Below, in pieces: positions 24,371 through 33,254 of a stretch of DNA of 64,000 bases. The DNA lies in NCBI GenBank assembly GCA_021108035.1, contig JAIORQ010000075.1, positions 17,630-81,629 on the forward strand, read 5' to 3'. The position numbers and the translations under genes are program-made. Under the pieces are notes generated by a model, which saw only the letters and a program-made list of their open reading frames with translations, was not told where the DNA came from and searched no databases. The stretch is from Bacteroidales bacterium. Its GTDB lineage: Bacteria > Bacteroidota > Bacteroidia > Bacteroidales > JAADGE01. Positions within the stretch are counted from its first letter, which is position 1. Every line of letters starts with the position of its first letter.

Positions 24371-26509
24371 ATGTTTTCAAGATTTATAATATCAACAATA
24401 TTATTATTTTTAACTTTTTTTATTTCTGCTCAAGATATTATTGACAGCTTAAACAAAGAAATTGAAAAAACTGTTAATTATTCCGTAAAAATTGATTTAC
24501 AGCTTCAAAAATCAAAAATATTTTTTCAGACTGATGATTATATGAATTTCAATAACAGCATTATTATTGTAAAAGATATAATGAATTCCGCTGATTTCAA
24601 ACACAAGAAAAATTCTTACAATCAGCTTATATCATTTTATAAAGAAATTGAATTATATGATTCTTTAGTTGTTACTTATAATTATTTGGCAGATTTATAT
24701 TTATCAAATAATGATACCTCAAATTATATTAAAAATAAAAACAGAGAAGCATATTATTCTACATTTTTGGGAAATCAAAAGAAAGCCGTAAATATTTTAT
24801 TCGATAATATAAGAATTGCAGAAAAAAGAAATGACAGCAGTTTATTAACTGAAATACATATGTATTTAGGTTTTGGTATTCGTACAACTGATTCTGAAAA
24901 AGCTAAAGATTATTTTGAAAAATCTTTAGAATATAATAATGATACTTTAAGTGTTTTTTACAGCACATGCCTTAATGAAATCGGGAATTTATATACAAAT
25001 TCGGGACAAGCTGAAAAAGCAATACCTTATTTACAAAAGGCTCTTGATATCAGGAAAAAGACAAATAACGTGAATATTACATATTCATATCATGATATTG
25101 CACATGCATATGCGGAATTGGGCAAATTTTATGATGCAATTTTATATATGTCTAAATGTATTGATATAGAAAAGAATACCGGAAGTGCATGGGATTTGGC
25201 TTATTCTTATTCAGCATTAGGACATTATTATATGAAAGCAAATAAACTTTCAAATGCTGAAAAATATTTAAATATAAGTCTTGAGATTGCTGAAGAATTA
25301 AAATTAAATCCTGTTTATAAAGAAGTTTATAATAATCTATATCAGTTATATAAAGAAAAAAATGATTTTAAAACATCATTATATTATTATGAACTTTCTG
25401 AATTTTATGAAGATACAATATATGAAAATAATTTAGCCGAACAGATTGCTGAATTAGAAAAAAAATATCATAATGAAAAGCAAGAGGCAAAATTAAAGCT
25501 TATGGAAAAAGACAAACTTGCCAATAATGCAATTATTCAAAGACAAAGAATATTAGGTATAGGGATTATTTCGGTAATGTTGCTTTTAACCGGAATTGCT
25601 TTTTCTGTATATAAAAGCAGGCAAAAAGAAAAAAGAGCAAATGAAAAGCTTTTAATGCAAAATGAAGAAATACAACAACAAAATGAAAAAATTGAAGAAA
25701 ACGCTAAAAACCTAAAACTTGCGAATAAAAAAATTGCAGACAAAAATGTTTACATTACGGATAATATTAAATATGCTCGAAAAATTCAAAAAGCTATGTT
25801 GCCGTCGGAAGAAGAAATGAAAAATATAATTCCGGAGAATTTTATAATTTATAAACCAAAAGACATTGTAAGCGGCGATTTCTATACTGTAAAAAAGATT
25901 AATTACAAGACAGTATTTGTTGTTGCAGATTGCACAGGACATGGTGTGTCGGGAGCTTTTATGAGTATTCTCGGAATGAGCCTTATTAATGATATTGTTA
26001 TAAAGGAAAGCATTTTAAATCCGGCTGATGTTTTAAATATACTCCGAGAAAGAGTTAAAATTTCATTGCGTCAAAATAAACAATATACAGAAGCAACCGA
26101 TGGGATAGATATTGCCTTTTGCGTTTATGACAGCACTACAAATCAACTGCAATTTTCGGGAGCACAAATATCATTGTTTATTGCAAGAGAGAATAATGTT
26201 ACAGAATTAAATGCAGATATGATGCCTGTAGGAGTCAGCATAGGAGACGAAAAACCCTTTAAAATGAAATCAGTAAGTTTGAAGAAAAATGAAACAATAT
26301 ATTTATTTACTGACGGTTATCCGGACCAATTCGGAGGGAAATCAGGAAAAAAATTGATGATGGCTAATGTATTGAAAATACTTACCGAAATTCATGATAA
26401 ACCTATGAATATTCAAAAAAACTATATTGAAGCAAAATTAAAAAATTGGCAAGCTAACTACAAACAAGTGGATGATATTTTATTTGCGGGTTTTAGATTG
26501 TATAGTTAA
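24371..26509 (+). CDS. TPR-containing membrane PP2C (SpoIIE-type) phosphatase
   Basis: 712 residues. Signal peptide (1-20); periplasmic tetratricopeptide repeats (about 150-345, for example AEKAIPYLQKALDIRKK and LSNAEKYLNISLEIAEE); one membrane span (about 393-415, GIGIISVMLLLTGIAFSVY); a cytosolic coiled coil (about 420-470); and a SpoIIE/PPM phosphatase domain (about 480-712) with KPKDIVSGDFY, VFVVADCTGHGVSGAFMS and ETIYLFTDGYPDQFGG. The conserved Asp and Gly residues for Mn/Mg binding are present. It should relay an envelope signal by dephosphorylating an anti-anti-sigma-like or SiaC-like target. The stop lies 4 bp from that of the convergent GIN-domain gene. Confidence 0.9.
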   Translation: MFSRFIISTILLFLTFFISAQDIIDSLNKEIEKTVNYSVKIDLQLQKSKIFFQTDDYMNFNNSIIIVKDIMNSADFKHKKNSYNQLISFYKEIELYDSLVVTYNYLADLYLSNNDTSNYIKNKNREAYYSTFLGNQKKAVNILFDNIRIAEKRNDSSLLTEIHMYLGFGIRTTDSEKAKDYFEKSLEYNNDTLSVFYSTCLNEIGNLYTNSGQAEKAIPYLQKALDIRKKTNNVNITYSYHDIAHAYAELGKFYDAILYMSKCIDIEKNTGSAWDLAYSYSALGHYYMKANKLSNAEKYLNISLEIAEELKLNPVYKEVYNNLYQLYKEKNDFKTSLYYYELSEFYEDTIYENNLAEQIAELEKKYHNEKQEAKLKLMEKDKLANNAIIQRQRILGIGIISVMLLLTGIAFSVYKSRQKEKRANEKLLMQNEEIQQQNEKIEENAKNLKLANKKIADKNVYITDNIKYARKIQKAMLPSEEEMKNIIPENFIIYKPKDIVSGDFYTVKKINYKTVFVVADCTGHGVSGAFMSILGMSLINDIVIKESILNPADVLNILRERVKISLRQNKQYTEATDGIDIAFCVYDSTTNQLQFSGAQISLFIARENNVTELNADMMPVGVSIGDEKPFKMKSVSLKKNETIYLFTDGYPDQFGGKSGKKLMMANVLKILTEIHDKPMNIQKNYIEAKLKNWQANYKQVDDILFAGFRLYS

Positions 26510-26513
26510 ACTT

Positions 26514-27254
26514 TTATTCTCCCAAAAATATCAACTTTCCTAAGGAAGTTGTATCATTAATAATTAAAATACCCGGATTTCCGTAGTAATAAATATTACC
26601 GTGTCCGCGAATAGTGCAATCCAGTTTGTTTTTTACCCTGATATAAGAATCTGCATTAGAATCAGTATCAACTAAAACATTTTCTGCTGATAAATTATTT
26701 GCATCAACACAGCATAGGCTTGAGTGCCATAGTTTCAGAGTCTCAACTTCTCCTTGCAAGTTTATTTTTCCTCCGTTTAAATGTGTGTTCCAATAATAAA
26801 AGGTTTTACAATTTAATTTTAAATCAGCCTCATTAAATTTTGAATCTGCTATTAATCCTATTTCATTTTCATGCTGTAATACATTATCTGAAATAAGTTT
26901 TGAAGGGGCATTTAATCTTATTTTGCTTATTTTTTTTACTTGCAGATAAATTTTTATTTTATTTTTTTTTGGTTTAGAGAATTTACATTTATGATTGTTT
27001 TCCAAAATTAGAGTGTTATCTGTAATTTTGAAAGTAGTAGATTCTGCAAAAGCCTTGTTTGCTTTTATTGTAATGTAATTTACTGTGTCTTGAATCAAAT
27101 GAACTTCAAATACATCATTTACAAATAAACTGTCGAAGTCAGAAACCGGACTTTCAATAATAACTTCTTTTCCGGCTCCTGTGAGACAATCTTTTGCTTT
27201 TTGACAGGTGAATAATAATCCTGCAAAAATTATTATAAAAATAAATTTTTTCAT
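26514..27254 (-). CDS. GIN-domain (DUF2807) lipoprotein
   Basis: 246 residues. A lipoprotein signal peptide with lipobox LFTC (Cys17) is followed by a right-handed beta-helix-like GIN domain: SDFDSLFVNDVFEVHLIQD at the start and IRGHGNIYYYGNPGI at the end, both typical of DUF2807. It is likely anchored in the outer membrane. The family is abundant in Bacteroidota and has been called a putative adhesin, but function is unproven. The gene lies 42 bp downstream of the PagL-like gene at 27297, with a copy of the GTTCTACTGTTATTTTACC motif between them. Confidence 0.82.
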   Translation of the reverse strand: MKKFIFIIIFAGLLFTCQKAKDCLTGAGKEVIIESPVSDFDSLFVNDVFEVHLIQDTVNYITIKANKAFAESTTFKITDNTLILENNHKCKFSKPKKNKIKIYLQVKKISKIRLNAPSKLISDNVLQHENEIGLIADSKFNEADLKLNCKTFYYWNTHLNGGKINLQGEVETLKLWHSSLCCVDANNLSAENVLVDTDSNADSYIRVKNKLDCTIRGHGNIYYYGNPGILIINDTTSLGKLIFLGE

Positions 27255-27270
27255 GCTGTGTTAATTTTTA

Positions 27271-27290
27271 TTGTTCTACTGTTATTTTAC
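27271..27290. repeat. End motif of the bipartite intergenic element, isolated copy
   Basis: TGTTCTACTGTTATTTTACC matches the left end of the elements at 22773 and 50701 at 19 of 20 positions. It sits in the 42-bp gap between two minus-strand genes, with no matching right end. Confidence 0.6.
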
Positions 27291-27296
27291 CATATA

Positions 27297-28427
27297 TTAA
27301 TTCCAATAATATCCGACTCCAATTTCAATAACATCTAAAACTACAATTTTTGATTTTGCGGCAATATTTACAAAAAAATGATCAGAGAATTTATATCTGA
27401 TTATTCCTCTGTTATATATTAGTTTGCTGTCTAATTCATCTTTTAAAAAAAGATATATTCCTTCTTGAATCATTATTGAAAATCGACCGATAATTAATTC
27501 TTGAGATGCATGCAAGCCGGTTTTTAACTTGTAAATATCTTTTATATCAGTTTTTCCTTCTCTTCTTAATTCATCCGGAACAGATGCATCATAAAAAAAA
27601 TCACTTCCTGCTCCGAGACTGAATTTATGCCCCAATACTCTTCTGTATTCAGAAGATACTGAACCTGCAAAATATAGTTGCTTGGAAAATCTTCTTGTAT
27701 GTTTTGTACCGCCGGCTATAATAACAGAATATTCATTTTTACGCTTAAATTCCGGAATTTCAAAGTTATAATTTTTTTCTTTTTGATTAATGTTCACTTG
27801 AATTCCGCTAAAAAAAGTCAAATTATTCAGACCGAAATTCGGTTGCGACAGATTTGCATTTGAGATATGACTGAATGCCATACCGCCTGTGAATGATATT
27901 ATCGGGTTTATATGATAATAAGCAGAGAGTTCTGCATTAAACCAGATATTAAAAGGTGAACTAACTGCAATATTGTGATAATTTTCTTGAAAATCAAAAT
28001 GATGAGTAACATAGCACATACCGACTCCCAATTGATATTTTAATTCAAACTTTTTTCTTTTTGATATTTTGAACTGAATATATGGGTTTATTGTAAAAGT
28101 TTTCCCAAAAATTGAATCATTTCCCAATCCTGAATAAAACAGAGAAATTCCGATTGAAGGAAATTTATGTACTTTATGCCAGAGTTTTTTACCGCTTACT
28201 TCTTTTTGAATATTATACTCAAAAGCTTCAATATTGTCATTAACCAAGTAATAAAAGAAAGGATATTCTGATAATAATAATCCGTAATGATATTTTGCAC
28301 TCATCTTAATATCAGAAAATTTATCGTTTTGAGAATATGCTGTATTTACCGATATTAAAATAAATAAAATATACAGCAAAAGACCGGTTAAAAAAAAATA
28401 CTTTATTAGTTCACTTATATTTTTCAT
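27297..28427 (-). CDS. PagL-like lipid A deacylase / acyloxyacyl hydrolase, copy 1
   Basis: 376 residues. A hydrophobic N-terminus (about 8-30) is followed by an outer-membrane beta-barrel-like protein ending in VLDVIEIGVGYYWN. The segment HISNANLSQPNFGLN (about 193-207) matches the PagL active-site region H-x-S-N with P-N-x-G-x-N; PagL enzymes use His and Ser to remove the 3-O acyl chain of lipid A. The overall length exceeds PagL itself (about 170 residues), as for the longer Bacteroidota acyloxyacyl-hydrolase-like proteins. It is followed 117 bp upstream by a close paralogue, indicating tandem duplication. Confidence 0.75.
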   Translation of the reverse strand: MKNISELIKYFFLTGLLLYILFILISVNTAYSQNDKFSDIKMSAKYHYGLLLSEYPFFYYLVNDNIEAFEYNIQKEVSGKKLWHKVHKFPSIGISLFYSGLGNDSIFGKTFTINPYIQFKISKRKKFELKYQLGVGMCYVTHHFDFQENYHNIAVSSPFNIWFNAELSAYYHINPIISFTGGMAFSHISNANLSQPNFGLNNLTFFSGIQVNINQKEKNYNFEIPEFKRKNEYSVIIAGGTKHTRRFSKQLYFAGSVSSEYRRVLGHKFSLGAGSDFFYDASVPDELRREGKTDIKDIYKLKTGLHASQELIIGRFSIMIQEGIYLFLKDELDSKLIYNRGIIRYKFSDHFFVNIAAKSKIVVLDVIEIGVGYYWN

Positions 28428-28544
28428 TTCTGCGAAAATAAAACTTTTTCTGAAAATTGACGGTTTAAAGATTGATTTTAGATTGAATTAGATTGATTAT
28501 TGATATTGTCAGATTGACGAAGTTGCTGTGTGTTTTACTTCAAT

Positions 28545-29654
28545 CTAATTCCAACAATATCCTACTCCAATTTCCATAACATCAAGAACTACAATATTTG
28601 ATTTCATGGCTATATTTACAAAAAAGTGATCCGAGAATTTATATCTTAATATTCCTCTGTTATACATCTTATGATTATATAAGCGATCTGTTAAAAAGAA
28701 ATATAAGCCTTCTTGAAAAATTAATGATATTTTCCCGAAAATAAATTCTTGCGACAAATGAAAACCACTTTTATATTTATACAGATTTTTAACATCATTT
28801 ATACCCTCTCTGATCATTTCATCCGGAACAGATGCATCAAAGAATAAATCACTTCCTGCACCAATGCTGAATTTATGACCCAATTTTCTTTTATATTCTA
28901 AAGATATTGAACCTGAAAAGTAATGTTCTTCAGCAAATCTTCTTGTTTGTTTAATGCCGCCGGCTATAATAACTGAATATTCATTTTTCCGATTAAATTT
29001 TGGAATTTCATAATCATAGATTTTTTCTTTTTTATTGATATTTGCTTGAATTCCGCTGAAGAAAGTCCAACTGTTCAAACCGATATTAGGTTCTGCAAGA
29101 TTTGCATTGGATAAATGATTGAATGCTGTACCGATTAATAGTGAAATATCATTGTAGAAATGATATGATGCCGTTAATTCTGAATTAAGCCAAATGTTTA
29201 AATGAGATCCTACTGCAATATTGTGATAATTTTCTTGAAAATCAAAATGATGAGTAACATAACATATTCCAAATCCCAATTGATACCTTAAATCAATCTT
29301 TTCCCTTTTTAATAAATTGAATTGGATATATGGATTTATTGCGACAGTTTTTCCGAAAATTGAATTATTTCCTAATTCTGAATAAAATAAAGAAATTCCT
29401 GTTGACGGGTATTTATATACTTTATGCCATAAATTTTTGCCGCTTACTTCTTTTTGGATATTATACTCAAAAACATTTATGTTGTCATTAACCAAATAAT
29501 CGAAAAAAGGATACTCGGGTAAAAAATAACCGTAATGATATTTAGCACTCATTTTAATATTGGAAAATTTATTGTTTTGAGAATATGCTGTATTTTCCGA
29601 TATAAAAATAAATGAAATAAAAAACAGAAGATTACGCCAAAAAAAAGAATTCAT
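28545..29654 (-). CDS. PagL-like lipid A deacylase / acyloxyacyl hydrolase, copy 2
   Basis: 369 residues, colinear with the neighbouring copy over its whole length. A signal peptide is followed by KMSAKYHYGYFLPEYPFF and the active-site-like HLSNANLAEPNIGLN (about 186-200). A 50-bp stretch (29212-29261) is identical in DNA to 27964-28013 in the paralogue although flanking sequence has drifted, which suggests strong constraint or gene conversion. It likely sits in the outer membrane and trims lipid A acyl chains. Expression would run from here through copy 1 to the GIN lipoprotein. Confidence 0.75.
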   Translation of the reverse strand: MNSFFWRNLLFFISFIFISENTAYSQNNKFSNIKMSAKYHYGYFLPEYPFFDYLVNDNINVFEYNIQKEVSGKNLWHKVYKYPSTGISLFYSELGNNSIFGKTVAINPYIQFNLLKREKIDLRYQLGFGICYVTHHFDFQENYHNIAVGSHLNIWLNSELTASYHFYNDISLLIGTAFNHLSNANLAEPNIGLNSWTFFSGIQANINKKEKIYDYEIPKFNRKNEYSVIIAGGIKQTRRFAEEHYFSGSISLEYKRKLGHKFSIGAGSDLFFDASVPDEMIREGINDVKNLYKYKSGFHLSQEFIFGKISLIFQEGLYFFLTDRLYNHKMYNRGILRYKFSDHFFVNIAMKSNIVVLDVMEIGVGYCWN

Positions 29655-29749
29655 TACTTTTCAGATGATTATAATAAACCAAAAGTAAAATAAATAATTA
29701 CTCTGTCAAATATTGCTTAAAAATATCTTTTTATTAAAAACAATATTTT

Positions 29750-29757
29750 TAATTTTG
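29750..29757 (+). promoter_or_regulatory. Bacteroidota -7 element for yggS
   Basis: TAATTTTG matches TAnnTTTG, 18 bp upstream of the ATG at 29776. Confidence 0.45.
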
Positions 29758-29775
29758 CAATATAATTATTAAACT

Positions 29776-30444
29776 ATGTGCATTTCAGAAAACATACTAA
29801 AAATAAAAAGCAATATTCCGCAAAATGTTAAATTAATTGCTGTTTCTAAAACAAAACCAAATGAAGATATTCTGGAAGCCTATAATTCGGGACATAAGCT
29901 TTTTGGTGAAAACAAAGTTCAGGATATTGTAAAGAAATATGAAGATTTACCAAAAGATATTGAATGGCATTTTATTGGTCATCTTCAAAGAAATAAGGTT
30001 AAATTTATTGTACCTTTTGTAAGATTAATTCATGCTGTTGACAGTTTAAAACTTCTCAAAAAGATTAATGATGAAGCTGCAAAAAATAAACGAATTGTTA
30101 ATTGTCTTATGCAAATACACATTGCCCGTGAATCAAGTAAGTTCGGCCTTGATATTAATGAGTTAAGAGAAATATTAAGTTCAGAAGAGTATTCCTCAAT
30201 GGAAAATATTGAGATTGAAGGTTTAATGGGAATGGCAACTTATACTGATAACAAAGAAATTATTAAAAATGAATTTGTTTTTTTGAGTAAGTGCTTCAAG
30301 GAGATTAAAAATGAATTTTTCAGTAATACAGATAATTTTAAAGAAATATCAATGGGTATGTCAGATGATTATGATATTGCTGTTGAATCCGGTTCTACAA
30401 TGGTAAGAGTAGGAAGTATTATTTTTGGTGAGAGAAACTACTGA
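29776..30444 (+). CDS. yggS: YggS-family PLP-binding homeostasis protein
   Basis: 222 residues, close to the family length. The pyridoxal-phosphate lysine is in LIAVSKTKPNEDI (about residue 25). Other signatures are LFGENKVQDIV, EWHFIGHLQRNKVK, HIARESSKFGL, LMGMATYT and SMGMSDDYDIAVESGSTMVR. This TIM-barrel protein (PLPBP/PROSC) binds PLP and balances vitamin B6 and amino-acid pools rather than catalysing a known reaction. It appears to stand alone behind its own promoter element. Confidence 0.92.
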   Translation: MCISENILKIKSNIPQNVKLIAVSKTKPNEDILEAYNSGHKLFGENKVQDIVKKYEDLPKDIEWHFIGHLQRNKVKFIVPFVRLIHAVDSLKLLKKINDEAAKNKRIVNCLMQIHIARESSKFGLDINELREILSSEEYSSMENIEIEGLMGMATYTDNKEIIKNEFVFLSKCFKEIKNEFFSNTDNFKEISMGMSDDYDIAVESGSTMVRVGSIIFGERNY

Positions 30445-30758
30445 ACTGAAATAAATTCAGTACAAGTTTTTCAGTAATGGAATATATTAATTGAATTTAG
30501 GCGTTTAGTTAACTCTTGTTATACCGTTTAAAACATTGATATAATCATACAGAATTCACAGAAATTCACAGATTTTTCTGTGGTATCTGTGTGAAATTTA
30601 AGTATAAAAGCTGATATTCATAAGAAAAGTTAGTATTAGTTAAGTGTCTAATTCAAACGTCTTATTTTTGAAGATATAATAAAAACAAAAGATTAATTTC
30701 TGAAAATTAATTTATTATCTTTGCAACTTTTAAAATTAATAACTATAAATTAATACAA
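30445..30758. other. Intergenic region between yggS and the OmpH-like gene
   Basis: 314 bp without a gene. At 30554-30596 the doubled words TTCACAGA and their complement (TCTGTG, TCTGTGTGAA) form a long imperfect hairpin without a T run. The right end carries a promoter element (30716-30723). Confidence 0.55.
30716..30723 (+). promoter_or_regulatory. Bacteroidota -7 element for the OmpH-like gene
   Basis: TATCTTTG matches TAnnTTTG, 35 bp upstream of the ATG at 30759. Confidence 0.5.
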
Positions 30759-31379
30759 ATGAATAAATTATTTCAAGGAATAGGTGTAATAATGTTATTA
30801 TCGTTGAGTTTATTATTCTCAAATTGCGATAAAAATGATGAAGATAATGGTAATCATGTTGCTTCAGATAACTCATTTAAAATCGCTTATGTAAAAACCG
30901 ATACACTCGCAGAAGTTTATGAATATTATAATGATCTTAAAACTTCATTGTTACTTGAACAACAAGAAGCTGAAGCAGATTTAAGCTCACGTTATAAATC
31001 AATGCAGACTAAATATTTACAAATACAAAGAGATTTGCAAGACAACATGATCACACCTACATCTGCACAAAAAAAACAAGAAAAATTAGCATTAGATCAA
31101 CAAAAATGGCAACAAGATCAACAACGCTATGAGTTTGAATTAATGGAAAAAAATCAAAAGATGACACTTGAGATATATGACAGTATTCAGAATTATTTGA
31201 AAATTTATAACAAAGAATATAAATTTAATATGATTATAGCTACTGATACTCTGGGATCAAACCTTTTATATGCCGATAAAAACTTGGATATTACCGGAGA
31301 TGTTATCAAAGCCTTAAATAAAAGATACAGAGCAGCTTTGGGAAAACAAGAAGGTGAAGAAGATACTGAAGAAAATTAA
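30759..31379 (+). CDS. OmpH/Skp-family periplasmic lipoprotein
   Basis: 206 residues. A lipoprotein signal with lipobox FSNC (Cys23) precedes a short acidic linker and then FKIAYVKTDTLAEVYEYY, the start of the OmpH/Skp fold. The middle (about 75-145) is a Gln/Lys/Glu-rich coiled-coil pair, the tentacles of the Skp chaperone, and KEYKFNMIIATDTLGSNLLY returns to the beta body. Skp-type chaperones carry outer-membrane proteins through the periplasm. Lipidation would tether this one, which differs from soluble Skp. A terminator follows. Confidence 0.85.
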   Translation: MNKLFQGIGVIMLLSLSLLFSNCDKNDEDNGNHVASDNSFKIAYVKTDTLAEVYEYYNDLKTSLLLEQQEAEADLSSRYKSMQTKYLQIQRDLQDNMITPTSAQKKQEKLALDQQKWQQDQQRYEFELMEKNQKMTLEIYDSIQNYLKIYNKEYKFNMIIATDTLGSNLLYADKNLDITGDVIKALNKRYRAALGKQEGEEDTEEN

Positions 31380-31405
31380 TAAATTCAATTTTTTTCAAAA
31401 AGAAT

Positions 31406-31430
31406 AATCCGGCTGATCGTCGGATTTTTT
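31406..31430 (+). terminator. Terminator after the OmpH-like gene
   Basis: AATCCG (31406-31411) pairs with CGGATT (31421-31426), then a T run to 31430. Confidence 0.65.
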
Positions 31431-31462
31431 ATTATATTTCTTAAAAAATATAAACTATATCT

Positions 31463-32728
31463 GTGTCATTTGCCGATACATATTTCCGGAGGTTTCAAAC
31501 ATACGATAAGATCATTTCGGAAGAACCGAATAAAGATATTTTTTTATCTGTTGTTATTCCTTCATATAACGAACCGGATTTATGCACTTCATTACAATCG
31601 TTATTGGATTGTGAATTACCGAAGCAATCTGTGGAAGTTATTGTTGTAGTAAATTCTTCTGAGGATACACCTGAAGATATTCTTAATATTAACAGGGAAT
31701 CATATTCGCAAGCAAAAGAATTTTCTGTTAAGTATAGTACCGAACGATTAAATTTTCGGATTCTAAACTTTGATTATCTTCCGAAAAAGTTTGCAGGTGT
31801 TGGTTTAGCCAGAAAAATTGGAATGGATGAAGCATTGCATCGCTTTGACTTTTTAAATAAGAATAACGGATTAATTGCAGGTTTTGATGCTGATGCTTTA
31901 GTTCAAAATAATTATTTTACTGAAATAGAGAAGCATTTTCGAAATAACCCTGCAACAAAAGCTTGTTCAATTAATTTTGAGCACCCGATTGAAGGAAATC
32001 AATTCAATGAAAATATTTATAAGAATATTATAAATTACGAACTTCATTTAAGATATTTCGTTGAAGCTTTGCGATATGCGAAGTTTCCTTATGCATATCA
32101 CACCATAGGTTCAAGCTTTGTTGTGAGAGCAGATATTTATGCTGTGCAAGGCGGTATGAACAGAAAAAAAGCCGGTGAAGATTTTTACTTCTTACAAAAA
32201 ATAATTCCCCTCGGAAATTATTCTGAATTAAATTCGACAGCCGTAATTCCCTCTCCTCGAATGTCCGATCGTGTTCCTTTCGGTACCGGAGCAGCCGTAA
32301 AAAAAATGATTGAGCAAAATAAAAATGATTTTACTACTTATAATTTTGAAGTTTTTGAAATTTTAAAACATTTCTTTGAAGGAAAGGACAAGTTTTATGA
32401 AGAATACTCAACGGATAATGTTAATGTTTATATTTCAGAATTTCTTGAAGCTAATAATTTTAAGGAAGATTTAGCAAAGATTAAAGATAACAGTCCGAAT
32501 ATTAATATATTCAGAAAAAGGTTTTACGATTGGTTTAATGCATTCAGAATAATAAAATTCCTTAATTATACTCGTGAAAAGTATTTTACCGGATTATCTG
32601 TAAAACAAGAAGCAGAAAAATTATTACAAAGAAAATATTCCTCTGTTTTTATTCCGGAATCTGAAAAAGAAATGCTTTTATTTTACAGAGATATTCAAAA
32701 AAGACATCTTTATAATACAGGATTTTAA
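31463..32728 (+). CDS. Family 2 glycosyltransferase
   Basis: 421 residues. The GT-A fold begins at FLSVVIPSYNEPDLCTSLQS (about 26-45). It continues with VIVVVNSSEDTPEDI and the metal-binding DxD-like GFDADALVQNNYF (about 140-150), then AGEDFYFLQKI near the acceptor site. No membrane segment is seen, so it is cytosolic. The acceptor is unknown. The start codon is GTG at 31463, and no better in-frame ATG precedes the conserved core. It stands alone between a terminator and a convergent gene. Confidence 0.85.
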   Translation: MSFADTYFRRFQTYDKIISEEPNKDIFLSVVIPSYNEPDLCTSLQSLLDCELPKQSVEVIVVVNSSEDTPEDILNINRESYSQAKEFSVKYSTERLNFRILNFDYLPKKFAGVGLARKIGMDEALHRFDFLNKNNGLIAGFDADALVQNNYFTEIEKHFRNNPATKACSINFEHPIEGNQFNENIYKNIINYELHLRYFVEALRYAKFPYAYHTIGSSFVVRADIYAVQGGMNRKKAGEDFYFLQKIIPLGNYSELNSTAVIPSPRMSDRVPFGTGAAVKKMIEQNKNDFTTYNFEVFEILKHFFEGKDKFYEEYSTDNVNVYISEFLEANNFKEDLAKIKDNSPNINIFRKRFYDWFNAFRIIKFLNYTREKYFTGLSVKQEAEKLLQRKYSSVFIPESEKEMLLFYRDIQKRHLYNTGF

Positions 32729-32777
32729 TTAATCAGATGAAAACTTTATTAAAGAATAACAACAGAACCATTTGTTA

Positions 32778-33164
32778 TTACGGAATTAATCCTTTTATTT
32801 GAGTTTCTTTAATTAACATGGGAATATCAAAAACTTCCGATAAATCTTCTGCATTTTCCAAATTATCTTCATCATCTTCGTCATAATACCATGTAACATT
32901 AAAACGTTTACCTTTCTCTTTATAATGTGAGAATTTTGTAAATATTTCCATAATACTTCTGTAAGAAATACTGTTTATTACATCAAAATAAAAGAAACAG
33001 TTTAATTCACCTTTAAGTTTCGGTATTTCTTTATCCATCCATTTTAGAATATCAGTATATCTTTCTGTAACGCTTTTCGAAAATGATGAACCTTTAATTT
33101 CAAATATACATTTTTCTACGGAAAGATTAACAAAAGGTTTGTTATGAGTTTTTTCAAAAATCAT
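32778..33164 (-). CDS. SiaC-like (DUF1987) regulatory phosphoprotein, copy 1
   Basis: 128 residues covering the whole DUF1987 domain: NKPFVNLSVEKCIFEIKGSS (strand-rich start), FYFDVINSISYRSIMEIF (central region expected to hold the phosphorylated Ser/Thr) and FNVTWYYDEDDEDNLENAED. In Pseudomonas, SiaC is switched by the SiaB kinase and the PP2C phosphatase SiaA and activates a diguanylate cyclase. Here the gene is monocistronic with a TATATTTG element 18-25 bp upstream. A second copy is the first gene of the signalling operon at 36387. Confidence 0.82.
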   Translation of the reverse strand: MIFEKTHNKPFVNLSVEKCIFEIKGSSFSKSVTERYTDILKWMDKEIPKLKGELNCFFYFDVINSISYRSIMEIFTKFSHYKEKGKRFNVTWYYDEDDEDNLENAEDLSEVFDIPMLIKETQIKGLIP

Positions 33165-33181
33165 TTTTGTTATTTTATATA

Positions 33182-33189
33182 CAAATATA
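33182..33189 (-). promoter_or_regulatory. Bacteroidota -7 element for SiaC-like gene 1
   Basis: TATATTTG on the minus strand, 18 bp from the ATG at 33164. Confidence 0.5.
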
Positions 33190-33254
33190 ACACAAAAAAT
33201 TCATATAAATAAATTTTTCAACAACTGATTTTTAAAATTTGTGAATTATTCAGC

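Noticed and set aside
32755..32779. AATAACAA...TTGTTATT inverted repeat as a terminator between the glycosyltransferase and SiaC-like genes
   Set aside because: The stem is only A/T pairs, overlaps a stop codon and lacks a T run; too weak to call.
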